A DNA stretch of 64,000 nucleotides from the NCBI GenBank assembly GCA_902702965.1, contig CACRXP010000623.1:128787-192786 (forward strand), read 5' to 3'. The position numbers were made by a program, and so were the translations under genes. The notes below the pieces were generated by a model. The model had not been told where the DNA came from. It saw nothing but the letters and a program-made list of their open reading frames with translations, and ran no database searches. Shown in pieces: positions 37,816 through 50,109 of this stretch (positions are counted from its first letter, which is position 1; each line of letters begins with the position of its first letter). Source of the DNA: Spirometra erinaceieuropaei (lineage: Eukaryota > Platyhelminthes > Cestoda > Diphyllobothriidea > Diphyllobothriidae).

Positions 37816-39614
37816 TCAGAAATATACAGCGGTAGACAAGCGCTCACGATCACGCTACAAAATCCGTCATCTGCAGCTCGTGGTCAGGTGTGTTGGACTT
37901 CTCGCCAACAAGTTTTGAGGTAGACCCTCAGGCGTTGCGCACTTTGGGGTTGGATATGGCAGGCTGACAACGGCTCATAAGTCGGAAATTGTCCTTTCAA
38001 TCTCCCCTACACTCGTCCCTAATCTTTTGCTGCCGATATCACCTGACGTTGCTTGGCTATTAATGAGGCTCGGGAAGAAGCCTCAAGGTACATCGCGACA
38101 AGTGAGTTTCATAAAACAGTCAGTGACCGTTCTTCTTCTGACCTACCTTATTTGAACGACTGTCCTTGTCATGGAATACTGCCCTGCACTGTCACTGAAC
38201 AGTACCTCATGCTATACTGAATAGTTAAAATTAATTAATAGAAACGAATTACCAGAGACGCCAGTGGTCGTAGAATGGTGTTGCGGAGAACTTTTGTTCA
38301 GTCTCTTACACCTCTCGCTGCAGTCCCTTAAACAAGTGAACTGACACAAGTACGCCAGCAGACGTTAAACAACCCACGCACCAGAGAACTATGCTCAGTT
38401 GACCTGCAAAACTGTAGCTATGTTCCTACGGTAAAGACATGAACATCAGTGGTCGGAAAATCACTTTTTACATAACGCTTTTCAAGGCGGGCTTAAATTG
38501 ACACGCCGGCTGCTTGAAAGTATCGTTGCAATGAACGCATCAATACCACACATCTGGATGTGGGCGTTAGCTTAAAAGCGCCAGCATTACACTTAACGGC
38601 CTGGTCAGATATTGCACTAGGGAAGGCACTGGCATAACGACAAAAATAGAGGCTTGTTGTATGTACAAACAGTTTAACAGTTTAACAGCTGAAAACAGCT
38701 TGTCCTGCTTTATGAAAGCCAAAAGAAGGTAACGACATACTGCTGCCAAAGGTATGGGCTATGCCCGTGTTTAGAGAAGAACGATGCGTTAAGATGACGT
38801 AAACACTTACTCAATTGGGGTTATTTTTGTAACAAAGCGGACTATAATAAGCACTATGGCGGTTCAACTGCGTCCCTCCAAAAAACCTTTTAAAGCAGAG
38901 CAGCTTAAAATAGAACCAACGTTCATACAACCTACGGCACTGAAAATTGCCTTTTAGCTGCAATTCTATGGCTGATCGAGCCCCTACCATAGAATCCAAT
39001 CAGGTAATACACTTGAAAATACTGTTAATGAAACGCTTGTGTTGCGGGATTATGCACACTTTACGCAGTTTTGAAAACGCTTGCAATATTGTCAACAGTA
39101 CCTCCGTGAGTGCGGACTTTCTGAAGAAGTGTGGTTAAACCAATTATAGCTGACAAAATTAAATTTATCCGAAACGGTTTTTCCCAGTATTCATTGTCGC
39201 TACAGCTATGAAAACATGTAATAAAGTATGTGATTTATTCCGTTTTAAATATAAACACGTCAGGGGACGTGAAGTTTCCCAGTCATGACTTTTCAATATT
39301 TCCGTTAAACGCTACGATTTATAGATCATTTGAGTAAACGTCAGCTACTGCGCCAAAAGATCTATGTATTTTCTACAGGCCAGGGGGAAAAAGAATCTGC
39401 TGTCGAACACTTTCGTATGTACTTTGACAAATCCATTTACCGATACTTTTAAATTAATAACTAAGATTAGAATAAACTCCAGTAAGGACAAAGATGCAAC
39501 ATGCATTTAAACGTAAACAGACAAATAAAAACTAAAATAATACAAGTATAAGGAACGGGGACTCTCTTTTCTCTCCCGATAAGTTCAAGAAAAATTAAGT
39601 TCTTCACGAGGTGT
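37816..39614. other. Spacer next to the SINE
   Basis: The stretch 37816-38560 stays GC-richer than average and may be further repeat material; no motif was identified. The rest is AT-rich with chance frames. Confidence 0.3.
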
Positions 39615-40500
39615 GATTTAAGGTAGGAATAGTTAACAAGAATCCCGAGGATTGAACTCTATAAGAAAGGATTAATAGTATATAGTTTTGGGATTGATTA
39701 TCATGCAGGATAGATATCACATATGCCAGCCGCTTCAGGACGCCGAGTTTGCACAGACCAATTTTCGGCTGCTTGAATAACTCGCATTTGCTAAAAAGTT
39801 ACTTAATAGATATAACGTGTTTTAGGATGTCATTTACTCTCTTATAAACCCAAATAAATTTTATGGAGGGCATGCACGAATGCATTGTTTTAATTTATAG
39901 GAGCCTTTGCTCGAGAATAAATACCATATGGCTTTATTAAGGCTCTTCACTTCCCCTTAAATCCAGACCTCCACTCGTTATCTGTATGACGTAAGTGTTT
40001 ACTATACCAAAAGCTGTGGAGCTCTAATTTAAAAAACACGGCTTTCTTATTAAGAAGGTATCACACTGATTTCATAAAGTGAAACCATATATGGCAGATA
40101 GGTTAAATGTCATTTGCACGCATTTGAAAATATAATAACTGCAAGCACATTCGAGTAAAATCAAAACCTTTTCTAAAGTTGAACATTTTATAGGCACAGT
40201 TTTCAACAAACGATATGTTAGAAAGGGCGCTAGCCGCAAACTCTATAAAATATCTCCAACAGTTTGGAAGCACCGAAATAGATAAAAGACTTCGAACTAA
40301 CAAAATGACCACTGTAGGGAGGTTGATGATTGCAGAGGATTAAAAAACGCTTAAAAAGCCGACATCTTGTTATAAGGGAAAGATTATTAAATTATGCTGG
40401 ATGACAATAGATATTACAAGACAATCTGAGTTATTTTTGGTGCATGATGTTATATTTCAGAAACTTGGGTAAGGTATTTAAAAGGCACACTAAGTACTGG
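39615..40500. repeat. Fold-back element, copy F6
   Basis: The left arm (about 39620-39990) has CATGCAGGAT, TTTTCGGCTGCTTGAATAA and CTTATAAACCCAAAT-like words. The right arm (about 40330-40495) has AAAAGCCGACATCTTGTTATAA and ATATTTCAGAAACTTGG. They match left and right arms of F2 and F7. The copy is diverged and its termini are unclear. Confidence 0.5.
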
Positions 40501-40529
40501 GTCTGAAATAATCCCGTTTTGTGGGTCAT

Positions 40530-40760
40530 ATGGCAACAATTTTTCAGTCTTGCCAATGGCCTTTCGTAGGTTTTACATAAATACCTGCTGTCTGTCAAAA
40601 GCATTTCGTGTGGCGCAAATCCCGAAAATTAGCCTAGAACTACTAATGCGACATATTCCACGAAACCAGTTGATTGCAATAAAGACGAAAGCATTTGTAA
40701 AATGTGGAAAGGGAGTAGCTAGCCTGTTTTTCAATCCAAGTTATAGCATAAACTGTTGAT
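40530..40760 (-). repeat. PLE terminal tail copy
   Basis: It shares GAAACCAGTTGATTGCAATAAAG and neighbouring words with the tail at 28195-28225 (GGAAACTTGCTCATTGCAAT). No ribozyme core or coding sequence is attached. Confidence 0.35.
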
Positions 40761-41435
40761 CAGCAATTCAAAAAATTAAGACACTTATTTCAATTTGCCG
40801 AACTGCAAGTGCAGCTGTAACCTTTACATTATGTTTCACAATTTCCCTGTTAAAAGTTGAGACCATAAATGAGTGAGATATTCCAGTGGTAGAAACATTT
40901 CTCCCGTAACACCGCTAAATCTGAACAGTATTTTATGACTATTTGTGTCTGTAGCACAGTTAGCTTAATCTGATTTCCCTTTAAAAGAGGTGATAGTAGC
41001 TCAATATAAATCTCTTAATTAGTAGCTTAATCTACCTATTCCTGCGAAATATCTTTTTTCGTTAAAAAACCCTGAAATATTTATCGTAAAACCAACTCAG
41101 ATGAAAAATGGCAAACTGCTACTGAAGCTTGCATTTATTGTGACCGACAATTACGCACTTAAAATAATTTCATTGGTTATTTATATTACGCGTTTTAAAT
41201 CTGACATTCGTAGCTTCATCGCGTCAAGCCGTTTTTTCCATTGAAAATTTACTTTGCTGAGGGAAACAGGAAACGTTTATCATGGAAACATCATAACGTA
41301 ATATGAGACAGGAAAATCAACGCAAAATTCAATAATATTTATTCAATATTCTATTTTAATATCTTAACAGCAGGCTGAAAAAAGGACCCAATCACAGCAA
41401 AAAAAGGATGATAATGGTGCAGAAATCATTGAGAA
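40761..41435. other. AT-rich spacer upstream of the LINE
   Basis: No recognised features; the LINE similarity begins at about 41440. Confidence 0.4.
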
Positions 41436-41439
41436 CAGC

Positions 41440-43045
41440 GGAAAGGCTGAACACTAAGGATAGTATCTTGCTTTGGTTTTTACTAGAGAAACAGAGTTTC
41501 GCAATCGCAGTGCCAGCAGTGCTGTTGAGACGTCTGGTCCCGTGTTTGACTCCATACTCTTCCCGACAGCGGTCGTGGAAGGGGAGCTACAAATGCTCAA
41601 AAAGGCACAGCCATCGGGTCCGGACAACATACCGGCCAAAATCTTGAAACAATTGGCGAATGAACCCTCCAAACCACTAGTGCGCACCTTCCGTTCGTCA
41701 TTTGTATTAAGGAGACTGCTATTGAAATGAAGTACAGCAAATATCTTTCCGATATACAAGGGTGGCGCTCGTGTTAATGCTAACAATTACCTGCCTGTTG
41801 GTCCCACCTCTATCGGCTGAAAAAAAAGGAAGCCATAGTTAAGAAGGCGACGATGAAGTTCCTGGAGCAAATACACTTACACGCAGACCCGCAGCACGAC
41901 TTCAGACAGGACCGCTCTTGCCTTTCCAGTTCACTGCTATCGAGAGAACAGTGGACTCGCGCATTGGATGAGAATGGTACGGTCAGTGCCCTCTACACGG
42001 ACTTCAAGAAGGCATTCGACAGCTTCCCATACAAACGCTTAATTTATAACCTCCCGGAAATTGAGATAGGAGGAAGGCTGCTGACATGGATAACAAATTT
42101 TCTTACAGGGAGATCGCAAACCATGTGCATTGAGGCCTCGAGGCCAACTCCTACCGCCATTCTAAGTGGTGTACCCCAGGGCTCCGTCTTAGGGTCGTGG
42201 CTATTTTTTGTTTACAATACCGACTGCGTCAACTACCCGGGATACAATGCGTCATGCTCGCTGACGACATCAGATCGGACGCAGACAGGTACGCGCTTCA
42301 AGACAGTCTCAACCACCTAATCAGTTAGTCGGCTCTTTGACTCCTTAGTTTTCATGTAGAAAAATTATCGGTCCAGAGATTTCTCACCAAAAAGACCAAT
42401 AAGGAGGGCAATTCCTTTTAATACGTCCTTTGTGGACAGTTATTTTCAAAGGTTGTGGAAGATAAACGCCTCGGTGTTCTAGTGCCCTTAATGGTGAAAC
42501 CATCATCACAATGTCAAAGGGCAGTCAAACGCGCGATAGGTGGGTTATTTGCGCTGAGCAAAGATTTATGCAGATCGATAAAGAGCTGTTCGGTAAGCTT
42601 TAAGGGGCATTCGTCCGGTCTCACTTAGATTATGCAGTCCAGGCCCGGCGGCCTGGAAATAGTACGGGAGATAGCTAAGCAGATGGTCAAGAATATTGAC
42701 CATCTGCCTAACGAATCCAGGCTAGCCGAACTAACTTTGTTTTCTCTCAACTACGGGCAATTGCGCGGAGGTCATATTCAAACCCACAGGATTTACAGAG
42801 GCCGTGAGTGCACCAAAGCCTTTGACGAATTCTTCGAATTGGCCGGGACTGACCGTCTGCGTGGTCATCCATTTGAACTGCAAAGGAATCTCTCCCGTAC
42901 GGACATCCGACGGAACGCCATCTCGCAGAGGGTTACTGGGGCATGACACGGATTTTCTGAGGCGGTGGTTCTTTGCGAAACTGTTGATTCATTTACGTAT
43001 AGACTAGACACCTATTTGCTGAGGAACTGTTGTGCATATACTCCC
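41440..43045 (+). pseudogene. CR1/Jockey-type non-LTR retrotransposon, 5'-truncated and frameshifted
   Basis: The plus strand encodes most of a LINE reverse transcriptase in several frames. The fingers segment KKAQPSGPDNIPAKILKQLA comes first (41473-41730 frame), then IFPIYKGG and ANNYLPV after a shift. The main frame 41853-42320 follows, with FRQDRSC, motif A ALYTDFKKAFDS (about 41985-42020), WITNFLTGRSQ and motif B SGVPQGSVLGS. A frameshift near 42250 moves the catalytic ADD (42260-42268, in MLADDI) to another frame. The C-terminal part includes HLDYAVQA, RLAELTLFSL-YGQLRGG and LRGHPFELQRNLSRT, typical of CR1-like elements, then LDTYLLRN near 43010. The endonuclease domain is absent. At least three frameshifts and several stops show it is dead. 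RTE-type is the less likely alternative. Confidence 0.88.
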
Positions 43046-43242
43046 GATTGTTTTAGCGGCGTCAGTCTGCGCCTGGCTCGCACTTACCGGTAACTTTCGA
43101 GCTTCCAGATTTGCTGATGTAACATTTGATTATAATTTTGTTTATCGATAAGAATAGGCAGCTCAAGAGCGTAGCCTCGTTCCCCGTCGCATTTTCGAAC
43201 TTTGCGTCAGCAAGCAAGAAGTTCTTTTCAACGGAGATTATA

Positions 43243-44838
43243 CAGTAGGTGGGCTCACTCATGAAATGCCAACCGAAATTCCGAAATGCGTTTTCGTTTC
43301 GAAAAGATTGATTAAGAAGGGTTGTAAAACTAGTGAGCCTGCAGCGTAATTCTATAATATTTCAGTTACGTCAGGTTGCTGACTTTCGGATGAAATTCCT
43401 TTCGGCTGCATGCAAACACTATACTCTAGAAATAGCTATTTATATAGCAGGAATTTTTCTCACTGATTTTTGATGCCCACAGAACTCCAACTATATTTTT
43501 TGGAAAATATGCATACAAGTATTCATTCTTTCGCTCATTCAGTCAACACTTACGTCGTCTTCCAATATTTTACTCGAAGGAAGGGTATAATTCTCTTTTT
43601 AAAAACTTTTCCAATTCCCGAATAATTTTGAACCGGCTCTGCCATCACACTTGTATTCAGGGTTTCCAAACTACAAGTCATGTTTTTTCCACCTACGGAA
43701 AACCACACATTTCTCTTCGGTAGTAAAGGGTACGATATAGGGTTCATAAAATTCATCAGTGGATTCGATCCATATTGTTAACTTGACAAGTGACGTTGGT
43801 AAAAGCAGAGACATAACGTATTATGAATGGCCATTTGGTGATGATGAAAGGTCTCAAAACTAAATGCTTTTTGGTAAAAATTCGGAGATGGCACCCAAAA
43901 AAATCCGGTACCGATGAGAATATGCCGAAGGACTGCATGAGTGTTCGTCCACAGGCTGATAAAAGGAATAAAAAGGGTATTTTACTGAGGGCCGGAAAAC
44001 TTTAAAAGCATACAATCCTAGACAGATGGCGTCATCATCTAAGCAATTTTACAAAATGGCAACTCTCGCGTCCTCTGTGTTTATTGAACGTGCAGTTTTG
44101 AAAGCGAGAATATGAAGGCATAGGGTCATGAACAGCACAGCGCAGAACGTTGCGTTTAGCCAACTGCATTCCGCCTTCAATCCTCTATTTAAAAAGCAAT
44201 TAAGCAGGGAATACGAGCTGGTTCGACTTCACATTATCTGCCTTTTCAAGTAAATCCGACACCGCGCACATTTTAGTTGCCATATAGTGATGAGGTTAAA
44301 CTTTATCGTTCGAAAAGCCATTTCTGAAAATACTTCTTAGTATTATTTATATTTATCCACGCACTCGAAGGCCCAACCCGTAAAACCCCTATTACCACCT
44401 GTCCCGTAAGACAGGCTGCTTTGGTTGGGCGGATTTATTTGGGTGCCATCTCCCAATTGTTACCAACTTCTTTAAACCGAATTGTGTCCATCCTTAGAGT
44501 ATAAAATGAAAAGAAGACGTAATTTTCTACCGAATGAGTCGAAGATTAAATATTGGTATGCATGTTTTCCATGAAATATAATTGAGTTTTTAAGGACATC
44601 GACAATCAATGGGAAAATGCATGCTATTTAAACAGTCATTCGTTAAAGAGTAACGCTTATGTATGCAGCCGAGGGGAATTTCCTCCAAACACCGGCATCC
44701 TGACTTAAGCGAATTATTTCATAACTGTACTGCAAACTGTTCAGTTTGAAAACCCTATTTAATTAAGCTTTTCAAAACGAAAATGTACCTCAGAATTTCC
44801 GTTAACATTTCATGGGTTTGCCCACATACAGAATATCA
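43243..44838. repeat. Fold-back element, copy F7 (longest)
   Basis: The left arm (43243-43912) and right arm (44439-44838) are inverted copies. Matches include GAAATTC-GA, CGTTT-GAAAAG, GCTGCAT, ATGCATAC and, at the inner edge, GGAGATGGCACCCAAA. The left terminus is TA followed by CAGTAGGTGGGC; the right terminus in the same sense reads CTGTATGTGGGC. About 500 bases between the arms are unshared and include a GC-rich structured patch. No transposase frame was seen. Confidence 0.75.
44371..44430. other. GC-rich double hairpin inside F7
   Basis: GCCCAACC (44371-44378) pairs with GGTTGGGC (44423-44430), enclosing a second hairpin CCTGTC/GACAGG (44398-44403 and 44410-44415). It lies in otherwise AT-rich DNA between the arms. 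Function unknown. Confidence 0.45.
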
Positions 44839-45299
44839 AGACTTTAATTAATGGATAACGAATTACACAATCTATCGTTCATAAAGGGTTTTGTAAAAGC
44901 AATATAAAGATTTTGGGTTTTTCAAATGCAAGTCGTTTTTCGACGGTTTTCCATTGAATGCCGGAAGAAGAAGCCTCAGGTTTTCTTATCATATCTGAAC
45001 ATACTTATCTTCGTAAACCAAAAATATGACATTCAGTAAAGAGGAGTATGCGGAACTGCATTAGCTTTTGAATAACAGTCATTTTAACGATAGATATAAC
45101 ACATAAACTTAACAGATGCTTTCAGATAACTTGCATAATTCTTTGATACATTAACGACAATCTCTGCGGCCTCAAAGGGATTCAAACGCGCGAAGGAAAA
45201 CAGCATAAACTCAAACCGACCGAGCCACGAGATCGTGTGATCGAATATAAATGAGTCAATAACTAACACAAAACTAGATGTGTTGGTTTTGGTTCTGAT
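44839..45299. other. Spacer
   Basis: Nothing recognised beyond short chance frames. Confidence 0.4.
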
Positions 45300-45560
45300 T
45301 TTGCTTCATCTATGGGATATAAAAAATACCCCCATTGCATGATTCAGAATGAACGCCAAACTCTTAAAATCAAATAAAATATAAAATTAGTGTTTCATTA
45401 TTATTGAAGGGACCTGCAAGTCTCGTTTACACACGTACTCGTTTGAGAAATGTACACGTAGAATTTCATGTAGTGTAATATCAAATACATCTTCATTGCG
45501 TCCATGCGACTTGTTCCCGGAAGCCTGCTCATTCAATCAAGAAGCAAAGCAAAGTTGTCA
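45300..45560 (-). repeat. PLE terminal tail copy (diverged)
   Basis: The clearest match is 45508-45555 (CGACTTGTTCCCGGAAGCCTG and following bases) to 28185-28230. The outer part is uncertain. Confidence 0.3.
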
Positions 45561-46704
45561 ATATGCTTACCGAAAGTCGGTTGTGCACATCCACCCAGGT
45601 AGAAAACACAAACGTAAAATTCACGTCTGCTTTTTAGGAATTTGATCGACCGCGTGCAAGACGATTTTACAAACCATGCACTTCCTAGTCGCGCGACGAC
45701 GCCCTGTCAAATACCCGATTTTGGCAGTTTTAGCGAATTTATTGTAATTTTAATTAACTTATTAAAACAATAAAAAACTCACTAAGGATCATATGTCCAT
45801 GTTTCATGCGCATCTAGCTGCATATTGACTAGTATTCATCAGTTTGGCCTCATATAGACAGGTTATCTTCGCAAATACAAGAATGATATGCGCAAGCTAG
45901 AACCATAGATTAGCGCCTTTAATGTGGTCTACTCAACTTTAAAAAATAACTGCTCACTCTTTCAAGTATGCATACTTGGAAAAATGAAAGCTAAGAAAGG
46001 CACGCCCATTGTTAATTTAAGTAGACCTAGCATAACGAATCGAGGAAGATTCAGCAGATAAAACTCAATTTGCAGCGAATCAGTATCTGAAGTATCTAAA
46101 AACCTAAAGCAAATTAATGTCATTTGCACTTTTTTAATCCGGAAAATCGTCAAAATTTTTCAAATAGGATTTTTTTCTAGTTATGTTCATTCTAAAGCTC
46201 TTAGTATTCTTTGATATTCTTATTCATCGAGTCATTTTAAGCAATCCCTCATATGGACTCGTGAGGGGTTTAAAGATTGCCCGCCGGAAGATGTATGCTT
46301 GGGGAATTTGAACAAATAGGATTTTCTTCACTAATCGGAAATGATGCGTCTAGAGGAAGTGCTCCTAAAGGCAGGGCAGGATAGGATGGCCATTTCTGAC
46401 TTGAAACTCTAGCCACTCAGTTGCGCTCAACCACAAGGTTTGCAGCTCCCGAGAAGACTGTCACCGTATCGGCGCTGATAGTCAACAAGCGTTGACCGAC
46501 ATACCGTGGTTTGCTATCAACACAAGAGAATTGATCCTGAAATCAATTTTTTGTGAAGTCTAAAGATACCTTCATTTTAGGGTTGTAATTTAAAAACAAA
46601 ATGAATAAAGAAAATAAATAAAGAAAGGAGTATTTTGTGCACGTTCTCTGCTTGATGTAATTACATTTACAAAGACGTTAAAAAGCATAGGGAAATGCCA
46701 TTGA
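45561..46704. other. Spacer with a SINE-like relic
   Basis: The stretch 46375-46520 is GC-richer and carries ATGGCCATTTCTG, then a CCACTCAG-type word like the inverted A box of the 37.7 kb SINE. The promoter boxes are not intact. The remainder is featureless. Confidence 0.3.
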
Positions 46705-47220
46705 ACACTAGAATACTATCTCGCGCAATACTAATCGAATTCTGAAATACGTTGTTGATTCAGAAAGATAGCCTGGTAGGGTTTAAGTATTATTTAGCGT
46801 GTGGCATGATTTCGAAATATGTTAGCCACTTAAGGTGTCCGGTTTGAGACTACTTCTGTCGGGCAGCCGAAGAAACTTACATCCTGCTAAAAATGAATAT
46901 TTAAGAAGTGAGGGTTTTCCCTTTTACGTTTTGAGGACCTTATAAATTTAGTTATATTTTGAATGAAACATTAATAAAACACCGGATTTTTTTGACGATT
47001 TGTAGAAAATAACGTTTTTTAATACATTATACTTGAGAAAAAGCGTCATGCGGTCTAAAAAACTCCAATTGTAAAAACTTATTAGATCGCAAGATGTGCA
47101 TTTAAAAAGCATCATGTCGTTCTTTTCTTAATGTTGCTTATAAAGTAAACAACGTAGTTCACATCGATTGCGACGTTTAATGAGTCCCCTATGAGTCTCT
47201 ATATGATGTGCAAACATATA
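46705..47220. repeat. Fold-back element, copy F8 (short, decayed)
   Basis: The left part begins CGAATTCTGAAATACG and continues GTGTGGCATGATTTCG. The right part has GTGCATTTAAAAAGC, CATGTCG and CGACGTTTAATGAGT, the last shared with the right arm at 24.5 kb. Only about 500 bases remain between the ends. Confidence 0.4.
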
Positions 47221-48892
47221 TCTTCGATGACCGAAAGATATACGTATTTATTACTAAAGGTGGGCAGGAAAAATCATCTTTCTTTTTATCAGATAGGTTA
47301 ATAAGTACAAAGCAGATGAAAAGATGAGGAATTTTTAGTACTTAGTCGGACAAATTTTGCAAGGCGTAATTCTTGCAGGCCGCGCTAAAATAGTCCATTT
47401 AAATTTATGTTACCCTCACGGTGCCCCACCCCTGATATTACAACTAAAGCTAATTAATTACTTTTAATTGAAAACTCACTTCAGATCTATTGTTAACATA
47501 TTATAAGTTAGCTCAATCAGGTTGCGTACAGATCTCACATTATTCTGAAGTATATCTTGCGTGAATTTCGCAGTCTATTTCTATATTTTCTGAAAGGGAA
47601 TTTAAAACCTAATCACGTTCAGGACGAAAGTCTTGAAATACCCTAAAGTTTCGAGGAAAGGATTACCTGTTATCATAGAAAAAAAATAAATTATCGTTCT
47701 TTAAACACTTAAAACAATAATGAAAAAGCGAAACTAGTGAGTACTTGGACTTCATAATATTAACGAGAGTGAAGGTTGTCCAGATTCACGTGAGCAACAC
47801 TGCACTCTTTTGAAACAAATTGAATTAAATCTTTGCCGAACCTTCAACTGGCAAACCAAAGTAAAAAGTTTACCTGCTGTAAGATAGATGGCCGGTTAAA
47901 TACTAGCCTCACTTCTCGATGTTTGGCAGTTGATAATAGGACTATTCACATACATCCCTACAAAATGGACATGAAACACAGAAGACAATGTGTGATGGGC
48001 TTTCTGGGGAACTGGATCAACGGACCTCGTTTCTATAATATAGTGATTTACACATAATTAAAAAACCACATCCGTCCTTTAATTAATCCTCAAGTGTAAA
48101 TTTAACGTTTTTGGAGATCCCGGCATGTCACAAAAGTCACCAGTACAAAATTTAGGCACTTTAAACAAAAGCACCGGTGATACAGCAAAATATTCTTACC
48201 TAGAGTCAAAGGCCGCGCAAGACGTATCTTAGGTCGATAGTTGGTTGTCAATAATCCAAATATCGCTAACTTTATTCTTACGTCTATTTGTCTAACTATC
48301 GTCAAAGAGTCGGCCATTTAGAATGCTTTACCGACCACTATGCATTGGTGCGCCAAAAACCGACCATTCGGGTGTGCCAACGTGTGCATGGGCAGATGTT
48401 TGTGATCCTAACGCTAACAAAATTCTTCTGTCAGTATTCTTTATTAATCAGTTTACATAAATTAATTGTATGACCTTTGACATTTTCTCTTTGTAGCACA
48501 CAATATCAGCCATATGAGCAAAAACGGACATTGGTTTGCAAATTACGATTCTGTCAAAACTTCCGTTGGCTTTTCCTTTGCACAGAATCGGAAAATTCTT
48601 TCGATCTAGCATACAAATGAGAAACATCTACCGGAATTAATATAGCCAAAGCTGTAAACAATTACCTCTCTTTCAAATCTCTAACCATTTTTATAAATGC
48701 AAATCAGTTTTGTGAGCGTATTTAGAAAAAAAAACCTACTGACCCTTAGGCAAGTCCTACCATGTTAGAGCTATTTTGATCTATTATGGAGACGTTTCCT
48801 CCCAGAAAACGAACTGCCTTCCTATGGGCTCAGCGGCAAAGCTAACTTTTGTGTCATAGAGACTCGTACTCGGCGCCTAGTTTAGGGTGCAA
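47221..48892. other. AT-rich spacer
   Basis: No recognised genes or repeats. Confidence 0.4.
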
Positions 48893-49018
48893 CGCTGTGT
48901 ACTGCATACTATTTGTATGCATTTTTAATATACTTCCAGCACCTGGTAAATACAATGGTAGTTCAAAGATGCAGCCCTTAATCCAGGGTACTTACTTCTT
49001 TTATAAACTGCTTAAATA
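48893..49018 (+). repeat. Short dispersed repeat D, copy 1
   Basis: It aligns with 54198-54323 in direct orientation at about 90 % identity by eye (GTGTACTGCATACTATTTG, AAATACAATGGTAGT, CCCTTAATCCAGG, CTTCTTTTATAAACTGC). The flanks do not match. It is non-coding and apparently one of the youngest repeats here. Confidence 0.7.
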
Positions 49019-49699
49019 GACTGGATTGTTTTTCAAAACGTAGTTGTGTGTTAGAGCAACAAAAATTTCCGCTGTTATCTGAAATGACCGTTTGCGTAGA
49101 TTGTGATTCGAAAATTTAATTGGATCCGAGGACAAATAAACCTTCTCGAATTTAAGAAAAAATGTTAATATTTGTTAATATATGATAATATATGCTAAGG
49201 TGCATGATCTCAGAATAAACAAAATGTAGCCCACTGCATGTTGGGATACTCACAAATCATCCGAGTCTATAACACTATTATATTCGCAAATTACATTGGT
49301 TTTTACAGAACAAGGCAATTGCACTTCCACACTGTACTGTTATGTTACTGGATATATTCAGCTAAGACCACTGATTTTCCGTATAACGTCAAGGTATGTA
49401 CGAGAGTCTCCAAATAAGAGGCACGCATCCTCGTTGGCTTTCTATTCTCGCTGTCTATATTAATATAATATTTAAACGGTGTCATTGACGTAATTAGATG
49501 AAAGAAACAAACGATCGATAGCGCATTTGCCACGTCAGGAAGTCTTGTACATAGGTTATTCATCCGGCGTCTAACCAAAGCCTGAAAAGGACAACGTTGG
49601 CCATTGATATCGAAAGAAACACTCAAACATCACCATTTGATTGTACAATGACTGCTTGCTATTCCTCTTTCAAAGACTATATTACTACGCTTATTGTAA
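49019..49699. other. Spacer with small AT tandem
   Basis: The stretch 49160-49200 is a degenerate run of GTTAATATAT-like units. Nothing else was recognised. Confidence 0.4.
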
Positions 49700-49858
49700 A
49701 AAAACATCTTCAAGAACATCTTCAAGAACCCATCTTCAAGAATGGGTTTTTTCTTTGCATGACCTAACAGATCATAATTATGAGTTCAAAAGTCCTTGAG
49801 CAAGAAGTTTATTGACCTGAAGTTTCGGATTCTTACACGAATCCATCATCAGTGACAG
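49700..49858 (-). repeat. PLE terminus: tail with tandem units and hairpin
   Basis: The minus strand carries the ribozyme-like core (49857-49811), then a short tail that ends in three copies of a 12-base unit (CATCTTCAAGAA on the plus strand, 49706-49742). The last unit is framed by AACCCAT/ATGGGTT, forming a seven-pair hairpin. The coding remnants belonging to it probably lie at 50.65-51.0 kb. Confidence 0.6.
49811..49857 (-). ncRNA. Hammerhead-ribozyme-like core, best-preserved copy
   Basis: The minus strand has CTGATGA (49852-49846), a perfect six-pair helix II (GGATTC with GAATCC) and GAAAC, then the loop TTCAG and GTC just before AATAAA. All core positions, and a cleavable GTC triplet after a two-pair helix III, match a minimal type I hammerhead. 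Such ribozymes are known in PLE termini. Helix I pairing is not evident in cis, so activity might need a tandem copy. Confidence 0.6.
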
Positions 49859-50109
49859 TCGCAGATAAAAATGGTGTGTGCAGCACAAGGAGTAAAGCAA
49901 TTTAGGACGCAGTTGCCACGCGATCACACTACTACTGTAATAAACAGTACTCGCATTCATCTCTGAGCGCGCTATTTGATACGATGATTGCTACCTTATC
50001 AGCCTCCCCTTTATAAATTACAAATTCTTCGAAAGATATCTAGAGCACAGGGTTACCTGAGCAATTTTCTCAAACAGTGTGTGCGCAAACGGGACGAGAG
50101 ATCCAATCC

